The notes: generated from the letters alone by a model not told the origin. Positions 1 to 11,339 are shown, counted from the first letter of the stretch. The stretch is 64,000 bases of DNA from Schistosoma haematobium (GCF_000699445.3 NC_067200.1:10271450-10335449); one strand, 5' to 3'. Numbers and translations: made by a program.

Positions 1-478
1 CCCAGGCAAAGTACTTTGATGTAAAGAAACAGAAATAAGAAAAGAAAAGAAAAGAACCTGAACATTTTCAATTGCATAAACAAAGTAACTATGAAAACAT
101 GAATATTTCTATTCTTTTATATAGTTCGCCGGGAAATAACTAAATCAAGTCAAATCAACATTCAGGTCAACAAGAAATTGTTTATTCAAAAATTTAATGG
201 ATTTATTTTGTCTTAATTTCTTTTTAAGTTATATCAAATAATTTCATCTTGTAATAAATGTAAAAGTTGTATGTGCTTAAATGGATTGTTTTCAGTTCCT
301 GCTCCCCAACCCCTCTCCACTGTAAGAAAAAACAAACAAAAGACATCTGAAAATATTTATCTCGAAACAAACAAACAAACAAACAGTGAAACTGTTCAGA
401 ATGAATTACTATAACAACAAACAGATTTGTCATTTAACATCATAAATAATAATGAAATAGACGTTAACTTTAAATTAG
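1..478. other. AT-rich spacer, no gene seen
   Basis: No recognisable gene or dispersed repeat. It holds an AAAC microsatellite at about 365-384 and an A/G-rich tract near 36-58. Reading frames here are short and rich in F, C and I, as expected by chance. Confidence 0.6.
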
Positions 479-741
479 AGAGGGGTTTTATGAAGATTTT
501 AGTAATTTAATGGGTGAATTCATGAATCAGTTAAAGCTAGACCACTATAGAAAACCTAAAAGCATTGGATGGATGTTTCCGCCTTGAATGAAATTCACCA
601 GCAGTGTGCATCCTTGGCCGTGCACACAGGGTTCGAACTAGGATGAAACGGCCATCTAGTGCTTTCAGGTTTTTCGTGATAGTCAAGAATTCAAATATTA
701 AATTACCATAATATCCATCAGACCCCCCCTTCTGATTATAA
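479..741. mobile_element. Family A SINE, decayed foldback
   Basis: The left part is an antisense family A 3' end (GTGAATTCATGAATCAG, AGCTAGACCACTATAG). The right part is a sense 3' end (GGATGAAACGGCCATC, then GAATTCAAATATTAAATTAC). The two outer ends are inverted copies of each other. The hammerhead region survives only in part, as GATGAAACGGCCATCTAGTGC on the right arm. Confidence 0.6.
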
Positions 742-1102
742 TCCTCATATGCTGATTAGTGACTGACTCGAAGAGGTATTTCCTGGAGTTCTAGTGAGAA
801 GCCGTGACCAGTGGAGTTAAACCATGTCTGCTTTGAGATAATAACTCACTGAAAAGAGTGTTGGGCGGTAGCGCAATTTCTTGAACTAGTTGAAGTTAGA
901 CGTTAACACCATTAAACGCCGGTCGGCACCTAGATTTTACGCGTTCGCGCGCGAGACCTACAGGTCCTGGATTCGAATCTCGTGGGGTACGAGATCGCAG
1001 ATGCGCACTGTTGAGGAGTCTCGCAGTAGGACGAAAAGGCTGTCCAGTGCTTTCAGGTTTTCCATGGTGGTTTAGCTTTAATTGACTCATGAATTCAACT
1101 AG
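742..1102 (+). mobile_element. Family A tRNA-like SINE with hammerhead
   Basis: A near full-length sense copy. In order it holds a 5' body (AGTGACTGACTCGAAGAG, TTCTAGTGAGAAGCC), a B-box-like GGATTCGAATC at 969-979, the hammerhead region at 1005-1050, then CAGGTTTTCCATGGTGG and a tail at CATGAATTCAACT. A tRNA-derived pol III promoter is inferred from the B box. The A-box region is degraded in this copy. Confidence 0.75.
1005..1050 (+). ncRNA. Hammerhead ribozyme motif, family A, mutated core
   Basis: Stem I is GCACTG/CAGTGC and GACGAAAAGG follows stem II. The first core strand reads TTGAGGA instead of CTGANGA (C3 to U), so cleavage is expected to be weak or absent. The predicted cleavage triplet is GTC just before CAGTGC. 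Confidence 0.55.
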
Positions 1103-1890
1103 ACGTTAATTTGTTTCCAATTCGTTCAGCCTTACTCTGTAATGTAGATAAATGTTGAGAACACATATCCAATACTTTACAATTTTTAATGTTTATCCGC
1201 TTAAGTTCAATCCGTTAGATGAACTATGAAACAATTTGTTTCATTGAAAATTTCAAAAGGAAGATGGAAGTGTTGCTAATATAAAAATGAGTATGTCACA
1301 TTTCATACCCTGAATAACCAGATGTTAGACTAGTTAGTGACATTTAATAAAAACTGAAATCAAGGTTTCATTCAAATCATCACGTCTCAGTAAATGTTTT
1401 ACGCACTTGAAAAAGGGAATCTGAATAGTATTTAAACGTATGGGAACGATAAAACTATTGTGGGACTGAGATATTCACTTTGATATATCAATGAGTTATT
1501 ACCAATTTTACAAATTATTCAATTAAAATCTTCAGGTAATATTACCTATCAAATTACACATTTACGACTAGGTTATTGAATGATCTACCAGGCTTGACAA
1601 ATTAGTTCTCCAAGGAATCAATTAAGTCAGAAGCAGATCATATTTCATCTCTACAATTATGACCCTAAATGACATTAATTTGAATATTGTGAAATATATC
1701 AGTTCCTTTTAAGTTGGAGATATGTATTAATGATGAGTACTAACTAACCTAAACTTGAATCAATGAAGGGAAGTGATAAATATTGGCCACTTTAATGAAT
1801 AGATTAGTCATATGTAGGTTTCTAACAATCACAATTATGTAATAAATAAACTTCATAGAACACTTAGGGAAACTAAGGTATATGTAGGAA
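1103..1890. other. AT-rich spacer, nothing recognised
   Basis: Plain AT-rich sequence with no long reading frame and no family resemblance that I can support. Confidence 0.5.
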
Positions 1891-2110
1891 GAAATCAAGG
1901 TTCTGACAGTCTCTTAAATTTTTGCTTGAAATTCATTCATTCATATGTCTAGACAGGGTTCTTGCACTGAAGCTCATATCAGTTCGTAATAAAACCTATA
2001 ACCCCAACTCCATGTCGAAATTCCCAATCCTATCTTGAACCAGGTAAATGGTTGAGATTTCTTTAGATCATTTTTAGAATCCCCTAAAAGTCGTCCCTAT
2101 ACTTTAATTC
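1891..2110 (-). mobile_element. Family G remnant
   Basis: Resembles the 25.4 and 31.7 kb G copies: GAAATTCATTCATTCAT, then ATATCAGTTCGTAATAAAA, then a CTAAT/CCTAT-rich middle and a TTGAGATTTCTTTAGATCA stretch. Strongly decayed, with no clear ends. Confidence 0.4.
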
Positions 2111-2224
2111 CACTGATTGGTAACTATCAAAGTGTGATAATTACGAACATAGTATACTTTTTGAATCCAAAAAATGCCTTATTTGCGTTGGTACAAAATG
2201 AAATTCATATAACTTTATTATTAG

Positions 2225-2515
2225 AGTTCAACCGGGTCTGTTGTGAAATAATAACTCACTGATGACAATGATGGATGTGTCGTTTAATTTCGTGGATTAG
2301 TTGAAGTTGGACATTAACACCGTTGGATGTCGGCCAGCTCAGTGGTTTAGTGGTTAAGCGCTCGCACGCAAGACTGATAGACCCCGAGTTCGAATCTCTC
2401 GAGGCGGGATCTTGGGTGCACACTACTGAGGAATCCCACGATAAGACGAAACGGCTATCCAGTGCTTCCGGGTTCTCCATGGTGGTCTAGCTTCAATTGA
2501 CTCATGATCTCAAAC
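2225..2515 (+). mobile_element. Family A tRNA-like SINE with hammerhead
   Basis: Sense copy beginning GAGTTCAACCGGGTCTG. It has an A-box-like TGGTTTAGTGGTTAAGCG, a B-box-like GAGTTCGAATCTC, a hammerhead at 2419-2465 and the standard 3' end (CCATGGTGGTCTAGC, CAATTGACTCATGA). The 5' body upstream of GAGTTC is missing. Confidence 0.8.
2419..2465 (+). ncRNA. Hammerhead ribozyme motif, family A
   Basis: The core CTGAGGA (2426-2432) and GAAA are intact. Stem II is ATCC/AGAC with mismatches, stem III CGGCTA is no longer self-complementary, and the 5' side of stem I reads CACTA. It is recognisable, but the structure is weakened. Confidence 0.5.
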
Positions 2516-3204
2516 ATTGAAGTTACTAAATATAAGTCTTTACAAAGTTTTAACTACCTAGCATCTGAAAATATGCATTATAATATTGTGGCTCTAGTTC
2601 AATCGGTTTGATCAAGCTTAACCCAATGTTAAGTGTTTATTCAATTCAAGTATCATATATAGAAGGTATAAATTTTTGTTTTTTTTCGTATCATTTATAT
2701 GGTGAATGAATTTCAAGTCATTTGATGCATAGAAGATATGTATCACGTCATAAACAATTTCCATGCTTCATTGAATAAGACACGCATAGACATAGTTATA
2801 TACAAATGAATAAGTAGTATGGAATTTTACAGTAATACACTTTAGACATTGAATTATAAATGTAGATGGTAAATAATTGTAAATATGTATTTGATTATAT
2901 ATATCCATTTTTTTCTATCCTTAAGTTATTGAATAAGTTCTCACAATGATGGGGTTCAAATGATAAACAGAATTCTTTACTGTACTGTATTTCATGGTAC
3001 GTATATGTTGATTACTGTGTGTTTATTGTTTAGATGGTCTTTTAGTACTAAACGCATACTGTCGATCTCATTGCGTTCATCACTGAGCTTTAACATCTTA
3101 CTAACTGAGATTCACCATTTATGAACAACTATAATCTTGAGAAAATTGATGTTATATCATTGTTTAGTCAAAGTAAATGTATCAATTCTACAGTAAATAA
3201 GTCA
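2516..3204. other. AT-rich spacer, nothing recognised
   Basis: No gene or dispersed repeat that I can support. T-rich and A-rich stretches only. Confidence 0.5.
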
Positions 3205-3660
3205 AAACTTGATTAGCTTGAATGCAACGTCTTAGTCTCTTAAACTGGATGGCACAAGTCCAAATCCTACAATAACCACCATTTCCATAAAGATTACAAG
3301 TATGCCTTGTTGACGAGTGTCAACTAGTATAAAACGTAGGTTTATGGTCACAATTGATTGATCACTGGGTGGTGATCAATGTCATGCTTGTCTAGTCCTT
3401 ATTAGTGCAGATCGAATGCTATCGATCATGTTGCAATGTGGCCACCAGGAGGTTAGTCACGGCTCGGATAGCTCAGTGGTAACGTCTCTGACTGTGAAGA
3501 TGGGTGACACGAGATCGAATCCGCCAGGGAGCATCAGTTTCCTCAAGATTACAGGTACACCTTGCTGACGAGTGCCAAGTAGCACGAAACCCGGGTTCAG
3601 GGTTTCCTGTTGACTACCTCCAACCACCATCTAAATCTCAGTAGGTTTATGGTTTTCTGA
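3205..3660 (+). mobile_element. Family E tRNA-like SINE, tandem pair
   Basis: Two sense copies lie head to tail: an old one (hammerhead-like TTGACGA at 3310) and a well-kept one (CTGACGA at 3565), 255 bp apart. The second copy starts with a tRNA-like segment at 3461: A-box-like TAGCTCAGTGG at 3469-3479 and B-box-like GATCGAATCC at 3513-3522. The 3' part reads CTGTTGACTACCTCC and AACCACCAT. The spacing suggests copying from a multimeric or circular RNA, as for known hammerhead retroposons (inference). Confidence 0.75.
3559..3603 (+). ncRNA. Hammerhead ribozyme, family E, intact core
   Basis: All core elements are present: stem I ACCTTG/CAGGGT, CTGACGA (3565-3571), stem II GTGC-CAAGTA-GCAC, GAAA (3586-3589), and stem III CCCGGG with no loop. 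Cleavage would fall after T3597 (GTT triplet, so H17 is U). Because stem III is a loopless palindrome, activity as a dimer is more likely than as a monomer. Confidence 0.75.
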
Positions 3661-4056
3661 TAACCATCTTCAACCAACTAACATTTCCACATAGTGAATA
3701 TGACATCGCGTCACTCATAACAGGGGTTGAATTGTAACACTAGAGAATTAGAAAAAACATGACAGTTACTACTTGACAATTAGTTCACGTGAATATTTCA
3801 GTTCATCTGGAATTATGTGACAGATTAAATAAGTTCACGGTTATGACTACGAATGTAGTATTGACATATATTCCATATATGCTATTCAATTATGTAACAT
3901 TGTGAAAACTTCCTGATGATATATACTATCTCTCAAGAAATTCATCTTAGAATATAACGTTGTATTATTTTCATTCAATATCAACTTTCTACAAACATGC
4001 ATATTCTTTTTTAACTATTCGTTATTTCTTCAATTATTTTTATACTACCAGTATAG
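3661..4056. other. Spacer with short E-like fragment
   Basis: AT-rich. GGTTTATGGTTTTCTGATAACC at 3650-3671 and the following CATCTTCAACCAAC look like a decayed echo of the E 3' end. The rest is unrecognised. Confidence 0.35.
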
Positions 4057-4222
4057 GGTTGTGGGGATTATTAAGTTTTTGATTAAGATTATGAACCGAT
4101 TGATGTTAGACCGCCATAGAAAGCCTGGAAGCACTGGACGGCCGTTTCGTCCTATTTTGCGACTCCTCAACAGTGCGCATAAACAACCCACCCACAGGAT
4201 TCAAAGGCCCTGATTTCGAACT
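4057..4222 (-). mobile_element. Family A SINE, 5'-truncated
   Basis: Antisense copy of the 3' half: GGGGATTATTAAG, then TGATGTTAGACCGCC, GGAAGCACTGGACGG and the hammerhead. It stops soon after the hammerhead, near the B-box side. Confidence 0.75.
4131..4176 (-). ncRNA. Hammerhead motif, family A, C3-to-U core
   Basis: Read on the minus strand: stem I GCACTG/CAGTGC, TTGAGGA, GTCG..GGAC, GAAA, CGGCCG, TC. The core change C3 to U and a stem II mismatch make it doubtful as a ribozyme. Confidence 0.55.
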
Positions 4223-4255
4223 ACAAATTATTTTGTTAAAATATTAAAACCATAT

Positions 4256-4455
4256 TACTGAATAGTTCATTTGCAAGTCTTCCATCAATTGTCCTTCAAA
4301 TTTTGTATGATTCTACTAATTCACAATTACTTTCTACTTCCTCTTTTATTCTCTTCAACTTGATCATTTTAGCCTTCTACTAGCAGCCATTCAACTTTCG
4401 TTTGACATTACATACTACTAATATTCGTCAATATAAGTAGCATGCATCACACTAT
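4256..4455 (+). repeat. Family F repeat with terminal hairpin
   Basis: It begins GTTCATTTGCAAGTCTTCC and AATTGTCCTTCAAATT, runs through a pyrimidine-rich middle, and ends in an imperfect hairpin (ACTACTAATATTCGTC-AATATAAGTAG) then CATGCATCACA. Same order as ten other F copies in the window. Not identified with any family I know. Confidence 0.6.
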
Positions 4456-5269
4456 TAGTAAACATTCATTAAATATGTACATCCTTTAAATTATCATAAA
4501 ATTTCATGGCCAATTAATCAATAAATAAACGAGCAATAATTTCAAAACAATGCGCTTGTTCAATAGTAAAGAATTCAAGGAAGTATTAATATATTATTTA
4601 TATGAATTGTATTAGTAGTAATGACTTTATTTTGTGATTTGGCATTTAGACATGTTCAACATATTTCTAGAAAGAAAGAAAAGAAGAAAAAGAAGAGTTA
4701 GAAAGAGAAGAAGAAGAAGGAGAAGAAAAGGGAAAAGAAGAATAGGATTCATGTTTACATTATTTTTTTTCGTTTTTCTCTATTTCTTCAATAATTTCCT
4801 CTTTTTTCAATAGTAAAAATCTGAGAAAAAAATTTATTTGTCAAATAATTTTTCGACTAATTTCTAACATGTTTGTTGGAGAAAAAACAAAAAAAATAGA
4901 AAAAGAAAAATGGGAAAAAGAAAAAAGAAAAAGGAAAAAAGAAAAAGAAATGATCATGTAGAGAATTTATCAACATTATTATCAGACATGTAATTATTCC
5001 TTGTATAGAAAAATTTCCTATATGCAATTTAATTATGAAAATAAGTTTGTTTACTTGAATTAGAAACTGGAAGATTTTTTGTTGTTGTTGTGTGTGAACT
5101 AAAGGACAATTAAAGGTTTATGAATGTTAAAATCATGTTCAGTATATGTATATAAGAAAGATTGATAATGATCAAGGAGAATGTTTTGAAAAAAAAACTA
5201 TGTCTAAGATCATACAAATTAACAGTCAATCTTTAGTTTATATTGTTCTTGGGTATGTTTAATTGGTAA
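4456..5269. repeat. Spacer with A/G-rich tracts
   Basis: Two long purine tracts at about 4661-4747 and 4881-4950 (GAAAAA/AAGAAG type) surround a T-rich stretch. No gene is seen. Confidence 0.6.
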
Positions 5270-5801
5270 AGCAAGGACAATATACGTAAAGTTGAAGAAC
5301 ATATGATAAACAAAACAACATTTGACTGATACTAACGTCAAGAGAGTTCTACTAATATGAAGTTGAAACTTGAAGAACTACCACACCCATCATGAAAAAG
5401 ATACAAGTATTTATCAACAATTATCTGAATGTCCGTTCGCCGGATATCATCAGTAATATTCTACTGTAGGAGATAAAAAACCAAGTTTCGGGCTGAGAAT
5501 GAAGTTAGGAAAAGACGATGGAAGTGGATAGAACACACATATTGAGGAAATCGTTAAGCTGCATCACGCGACAAGAGCCAACTTGAAATCCTGAAGAGAA
5601 TCGGGAAAGAGGAACGTCAAAGAGTACACTAGGTAGGAAATTGGAAGCAAATATGAAAAAAATTATGAATATCAACTAGAAAGAACTGTAAAGGATTGCT
5701 CAGGACAGAGTTTGATTGAGAATGCTGGTAAGTGGCCTGTGCTCCTCCATGAGGTGTAACAAGCATAAGTAAGTAAGTAAGTAAGTAATTAAGTAAGTAA
5801 G
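5270..5801 (+). mobile_element. RTE/SR2-like LINE 3' end (D1), 5'-truncated
   Basis: About 490 bp of decayed reverse-transcriptase C-terminal sequence, then a TAAG/TAAGTAAG tail at about 5765-5801. Broken-frame peptides matching D2 and D3 are visible: a KxxxxLTDT block, a KxQVFINN-like block, WxEHTxxK, TLGRK and QDRV. Many stops and frameshifts show an old, dead copy. Assignment to an RTE-like clade is from recalled family sequence, not a search. Confidence 0.75.
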
Positions 5802-7135
5802 GGTACATTCGATATCATTTAGGAAAGTTACTAAAAATCAATGAAAAACGAAAAAAGTAAACTCGTTTTACTTTCATTTGAAGCTAGTCAACATCACCCG
5901 AAAACAAAGTTAGAACCTATCAGATTACTTTTAAATAATCAACTTGGAATCCATTATTTTGAAGATCTTTGAATAAGTGAAACAGGTATTCAATTCCCTA
6001 TGATTTTTTCAGAGTTTTCAAATCAAAATCAAGTTGGACGATTTATTTGTTTACTCTGAAGAAGTGACTTACACTAAGTCACAAAACATCAGAAAACACA
6101 AGTTATCACAAAAATGTATTTATTATCAACTGTAAGATGTATGTAAAACTGCAAACGATACTAAAAAACGTACTCAATGAGGAAATTTTTTGCTTCGCTA
6201 ACATAACTTTCTAAGGTCACACAATTGTAATGTAACAAATGTAGTAGTATATAGGTAGTTCACGTTACAGGTCAATTTCCGTTAGGATACCAGTAAAAAT
6301 CAGATAGCAATTAAAAACCTGTTTCATTCGAGTATAAGACTCATGACCCAATCAAAGGATTGAAGCCCGTGACTTCAGGTTTCTCACTGAACGCGTAACT
6401 ATTGGAATCACTGTGACTATGTTCAACAGTATAAACGTAACTTTAATCAGTTCACAATATAATGTTTTCTGAAAAAATGCTATTTAATAGTTGATCTATA
6501 GTTGTCATCCGCGCCTATTTCATGTAAAGGTAACCTCTTTTCAGTTATTTCACAAGTGCTATATCAGTTCATTTTGATGACTTCCTTTGTAATTGCTTTT
6601 CATGGGAGGTTTTATTTGACTAGCTTCACTTAAGCAATGTGATTGATTGAATTCATAAATCAAATCATTATATCTGTCTGTTGATTGTTAACTGATCTAA
6701 AAATCTTACAGTTGGTTTGATTCGAAATTTCAAAGTTTCTTCAATCAAATCTACATCCATAGTTGTGCATAATCGTTTTCCTAGTGACGAGTCGCCTTAC
6801 TGCTTACCAATGTTCATATATGTGTAGATAGAGGTGACGTTCACTATGTCCACCATGTAATACTTCGTGTACATAATGCAAATTATTATGTAGATGATGT
6901 TGTATTTCTCTTCTGTTTAGTGGTTTATGTTGTAAAAAACAAACATTTGTTGATTTATGAGTGACATTGGTTTAAAAGCACTTCAGAATCCTTACAATAA
7001 TTTCTGAGATATTTTTCACATATGACACAGAATGATCTTTCTCTTAACTTTTCGCAATCGACTTTTTTATAGTAGATAGATTATCTTGCTAAATTTAAAT
7101 AAAAACAACCAAATAATCTGTCAATCTTAAGGATT
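5802..7135. other. AT-rich spacer, one possible old tRNA-like remnant
   Basis: Mostly unrecognised. On the minus strand at about 6345-6425, GTTACGCGTTCAGTGAGAA followed by GGGCTTCAATCC could be the tRNA-like head of a very old SINE. No gene is seen. Confidence 0.4.
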
Positions 7136-7430
7136 TCAGGGAGATTTTAGTATTTTAACCGTTGAATTCACGAATCAATCTAAGCTAGACCATCGATGAA
7201 AACCTGAAAGCAATGACAGATCGTTTCCTTCTAGTATGGGACTTCTCAGTAGTCCACATCCACGATCTGAATTTCAGGCGTTAGCATCCTCGCTTCGAGT
7301 CGTGCGTGTAGGATCGTGAATACGCATTTCTTAGGAGTCTCACACTAGTACAAAACGACCTTCCACTGCTTTCAGGTTTTCCAATAGTGGTCTAGCTTGG
7401 ATCGATTCCGGAATTCAACTGTTAAAATAG
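7136..7430. mobile_element. Family A SINE foldback
   Basis: Left arm antisense (GAATTCACGAATCAATC, CTAGACCATCGATG, TGGGACTTCTCAGTAG). Right arm sense (TAGGAGTCTCACACTAG, CTTTCAGGTTTTCCA, GTGGTCTAGC). The hammerheads in both arms are degraded (TTAGGAG core, ACAAAACG). The two arms meet in the middle of the element. Confidence 0.65.
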
Positions 7431-7746
7431 GAAATATTTCATGATTCATTAACTTATACATTTTCAACTATGAATTTCACTTAATTCTCATGATATTTCT
7501 TAATAACATTGTTTCTTTTAGATACATTACATTGCAAATATGTTAATTAGTGATATGATGGAAAGAAAGGTCAATTTTCAATTGAATTACTCATTATGAG
7601 ATTTATTCAATATTACAGCCGTTTTGATTCAACGTGAGGATCATTCATTGTAGTATTTGATTGTTTTCCCAGTATGATATTCTCTTCTGTATAATATACG
7701 ATATTCTTGTATTCACTTGACATGAACTATGCTCAGTAAGTGACTT

Positions 7747-8336
7747 GTTATAACTGAGTATGTGATTTAATCCTAATTATCAATCAAAATGGGTGTACTG
7801 AGGCGTGGAGTCAAGCTGCGGTTGACTATAAACATCACTACAAGAAGAGCGCGTACCAGAAAATCAGAAGGCAGACGAAGGTTGTAACAAGGTTTATTCG
7901 TTGGCGATCTCATGGTATCGAAAGTATACCGAGATCGTGCCAAAGGAAATAAAAGCGGAATCAATGGGTAAACGCGCGAGCGTACAAGGTCACAGTCAAC
8001 GGAAGAATAATGGAGGAGTAATGGATGTATTTAGTACAGTTAAACAAACGAGCACAGTAAAACAATCACTGGTACAATCGGTTATAATAATAATTGTTTC
8101 CATTAAACCAATCGCGTTCTCTTAGTAAAAGTAGGTCACTACAGTACCATCAATATATAAACCAGTGTATTTTAGACTAGATTCGTCGTCGTCATAATGT
8201 TTGGGGGCTAATAAATCTTCACTTATACTAGTCTTTGTGTTCTTGCTTTCGCATCGTGGGAATTGTCGAGGTCCCTCGTTCCGAGTATAAGTGATCAGCG
8301 TTTTTCCGCACAACAATTGCGACGACCGAATGTAAC
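7747..8336 (-). mobile_element. Putative solo LTR
   Basis: A stretch richer in G and C than its surroundings, bounded by TGTTA at the left and TAACA at the right, the usual short inverted ends of an LTR. No 5-bp target duplication is evident (TGACT against ATTAC), so one end may be wrong. Orientation is a guess from the minus-strand start TGTTACATTCGG. No gag or pol is nearby. It could instead be another class of repeat. Confidence 0.35.
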
Positions 8337-9359
8337 AATTACACTCAAGTATAATAAATAAAATGTTTATATGTGTTCATTTTTAGTCGTCTAACATAAA
8401 TTTTAATAGTCATTAATCAAACTTTAAATAATTATTAACTAACCAATCAATTAAAATAATAAATGGTTTTGTTACTTATTTAATAAACAAATTGTTCAAT
8501 GTTTAATGATTGATGTTTCAGCAAAATATTCTCATGCACACACATACACACACGCACACACGCACACTTATCTTTTAAATAAACAAAATCTTGATTACAG
8601 TAAGCATAAGGTACATTATTTTATGCGTCAGACTGAATTGTATATTCTCGATCACCAAGTAAACATCATTGCCAGTCAGTGGTTGGTATTCTGCTGTTTG
8701 TGTTTAGACATCATATTGGATACCGAGAAGCATTCGGCCATTGTGTTACACAAGAGTGAGGTAAACTTCAGGAGTCCATATTTTTACCTTTCATTAATTA
8801 ACTTTGTAGAAAAGTCCAGATAAATTTTTATCAATGTCTTATTATTACTGAGTGAGATACCATAATCACTATTACTCTTTAGTGATTTTGTAGTTACTAT
8901 CAGGTCAGGAATTTTGCAGTAATTTGTATGATAAGAAGATTGGTTTCATCACATACTAATTAAAATAAAGGAACTATCTCATCGTAATTTTTTTCAGTTT
9001 GTTCCAAATGTGCTTGGTAATGACTTATTAGATGCTTTCTAGGTTCCCAAAATATTGCTAAACTGAGATTATGTAGACGTATTTACACAATATTTATATC
9101 AAGTAACTGCTAAACTTCGTAAACACACTAAACTCTCATCTTACTGGTATGACTGAAAAGTTCCTTCAAAATTGCGCGTTGATTTCATACTTGTTTCTTC
9201 TTACTACAACAATGAATAGCATAAAAAACTGTGGTTTGCATTCATTATTCACATCCATCACCGTATAAATGAACAAGTTTTCACATCTTTCCACTTTTGC
9301 ACTCCTCAAATCTGTCGCCCAATAAAATTAATCATCTGAAAAATAATATAATCGGCAAT
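8337..9359. repeat. AT-rich spacer with CA microsatellite
   Basis: A CA-type microsatellite lies at about 8535-8568 and creates a His/Thr-rich reading frame that is not a gene. The rest is unrecognised AT-rich sequence. Confidence 0.6.
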
Positions 9360-9894
9360 GGTTGTTGTTTATTATTATTGATTTTAACACATAGATATTG
9401 GTACAAGGGGCACCAACTACATATGCGCCACACAAATCTCATTTGATATGTGTGAGGGCTGTGATACTGCCCGTGTGCCCAAACCGAAGCAGCTGGTTTT
9501 ATTAGGAAGCCACACCAGGAGCCTTCGACCTAAAGGTCTGATCCACAAGGCAGTGGAGCATCGTAAGGAGATGAAGTCCCATGGTAGCTGGTGACCAACA
9601 ATTGGTTCATAGCCATTTGTTCCTTCATGGAGCCCATTTGCACCATTGGTTTGAAATGAGGGTTTTTAACTCCCCTACGTGGACTATCTGTGTCCACCGA
9701 CCTGGTTAAATCGTCGTAAATTCGCTTTTCGTCCCGTCAGTTTCGTAAACAACACCCGCACCACGAGAAGGCAATGAGTAGAACTTTCCTGGTGGAGGCT
9801 ATATACGCGTGGCCATGTGGGAGCATTATGCAAGGGAGAGCGGACTCTCCCCACTCTCGGACGTACCAGGACATTTAGGGGCAAAGGTTGTTGT
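9360..9894 (-). mobile_element. Family H retroposon with 9-bp target duplication
   Basis: A 517-bp GC-richer insert on the minus strand, flanked by the direct repeat GGTTGTTGT (9360-9368 and 9886-9894). The minus-strand 3' end reads GGTGCCCCTTGTACCAATAT, then CTATGTGTTAAAATC and an AATAATAATAAA tail. A second 3' end of the same family lies at 13530-13652. It fits a 5'-truncated non-LTR retrotransposon or a SINE. The short minus-strand frame inside (9684-9884) resembles no protein I know. Confidence 0.65.
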
Positions 9895-10595
9895 ATAAAG
9901 ATGGATATAAAAACTAATAATTCGTGCAGTGATTACCTCAATAACAATGAGCTCTAGTTATCATGTAACCACTGGCTTACATTCATGTTCAAACGTGGTT
10001 ACATTCATAGATAGTTTGTTTCTCAGCATGCTACATTTTGATATACATTTGCGTGAAAAAACGTTTACAGCAAGATAACATGACCACCGTCTTTCGACCT
10101 CATTTGAACCAGTCATCATTTTTTAAAACAAAGATATTCATGATCGCACTTTCAAAATTAGTTGTTAAAGCCAAAAAATCACCCATAGTTGTTATAATGT
10201 CGACCCCGATACTTTTACCAGAAGTATACAAAAAAAAACACTGAAAAGATCATACTTGATTGGTTCGACAGAATAGTACCTACTGTGGAACTTCATCATC
10301 ACAAGTAAGAAGTACTTCAACATTTACAACTATTAACAACTCTATATTAGTAGTTGAATTTTAAAAATGTGTACCTTATACTCCGAGAAAAGTTTTATTC
10401 CAATAGTTTTTTCTCATATTCACTTTCAAAGTCTGAACAGATTTTCTAGTGGAGATGTGTAATTAGACGTAAATCTGTCATATTTTATCTTACATAGTGT
10501 ACACATTGTCTAGATCAATCACTCACATCATTTATGACTTGGTCTCTGAGAAAAAAAGTGAGATTTTAAATTTTAATTACAGTTTTATCATAACC
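9895..10595. other. AT-rich spacer, nothing recognised
   Basis: No supported gene. The 68-codon frame at 10038-10244 has no recognisable motif and ends in an A-run. Confidence 0.5.
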
Positions 10596-10655
10596 TTACA
10601 TACTTACGCCTGTTACCCCTCGTGGAGGAGCGCAGATCGCCCACCAGCACTCTCC
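10596..10655 (-). mobile_element. RTE/SR2-like LINE, extremely short 3' end (D4)
   Basis: Read on the minus strand it is the last about 60 bp of family D: GAGAGTGCTGGTGGGCGATC, then the GGTAACAGGCGTAAGTATG end. Only the terminal codons and the tail start survive, so this is a severely 5'-truncated insertion. Confidence 0.7.
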
Positions 10656-11339
10656 GTATAATGACTCAATAATATTGATAATTATTATTATGATTGTTTT
10701 TCAGTCAGATAATTCACAAAGGAAGTATAAGTTTGACATTGATGTTTGCTAAAATGTGACTAGGATTTCAGTCAGTGATTTACTGACAGGTAGGATATAT
10801 TGGAAATAAATGGTGTACAAAAAGGAAATTTTGGTTGGATGCAATGAAAAACGAAATATAACCAGACTAGATTGTGTTTGTATATATGTATGTGACCTAA
10901 TATCACATGGAATGTGTTTCTAATGTCTAGTGGTGGAATATAGTTGGAATGAAACTATGAATCGAAGTTTCATGATAGTTGATATTCGACATTGGTGGAT
11001 GAGTACAACTTCATGGAAGCTGGTGAGCTACCAGCTGACATCTAAACACAATGTCAAATTGTTTACAACAATATATACACAATAAATGTTTGATAGGATT
11101 TTATCAACCATTGAGAACTAAACAAACAAATTATATCAGTTACTATTCAGTGGTCGGTTAGTTATCTCCTTATCATACTGTGTCTCATGCAAAGTGAGTA
11201 GTTCATTGATAATGTTTCCGAATTTAACATCATTGAATATGTGTTTGAATTCTACTGACATAATGAATGAGAAATCATTTACGGTGAACTAATTGATTAA
11301 TCTATACTAAATTACACAGTGACTTTGTAAAATACGAAA
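10656..11339. other. AT-rich spacer, nothing recognised
   Basis: No gene and no repeat that I can assign. Confidence 0.5.

Noticed and set aside
3461..3533. tRNA gene
   Set aside because: Good A and B boxes, but no proper acceptor pairing or anticodon arm that I could draw, and it is followed by a SINE body; it is a tRNA-derived promoter.
5765..5801. TAAGTAAG run as telomere-like repeat
   Set aside because: It follows a LINE 3' end and recurs at 54.15 kb in the same place, so it is the LINE tail.
8506..8823. A 105-codon plus-strand frame
   Set aside because: Begins in the CA microsatellite (His/Thr repeats) and shows no domain.
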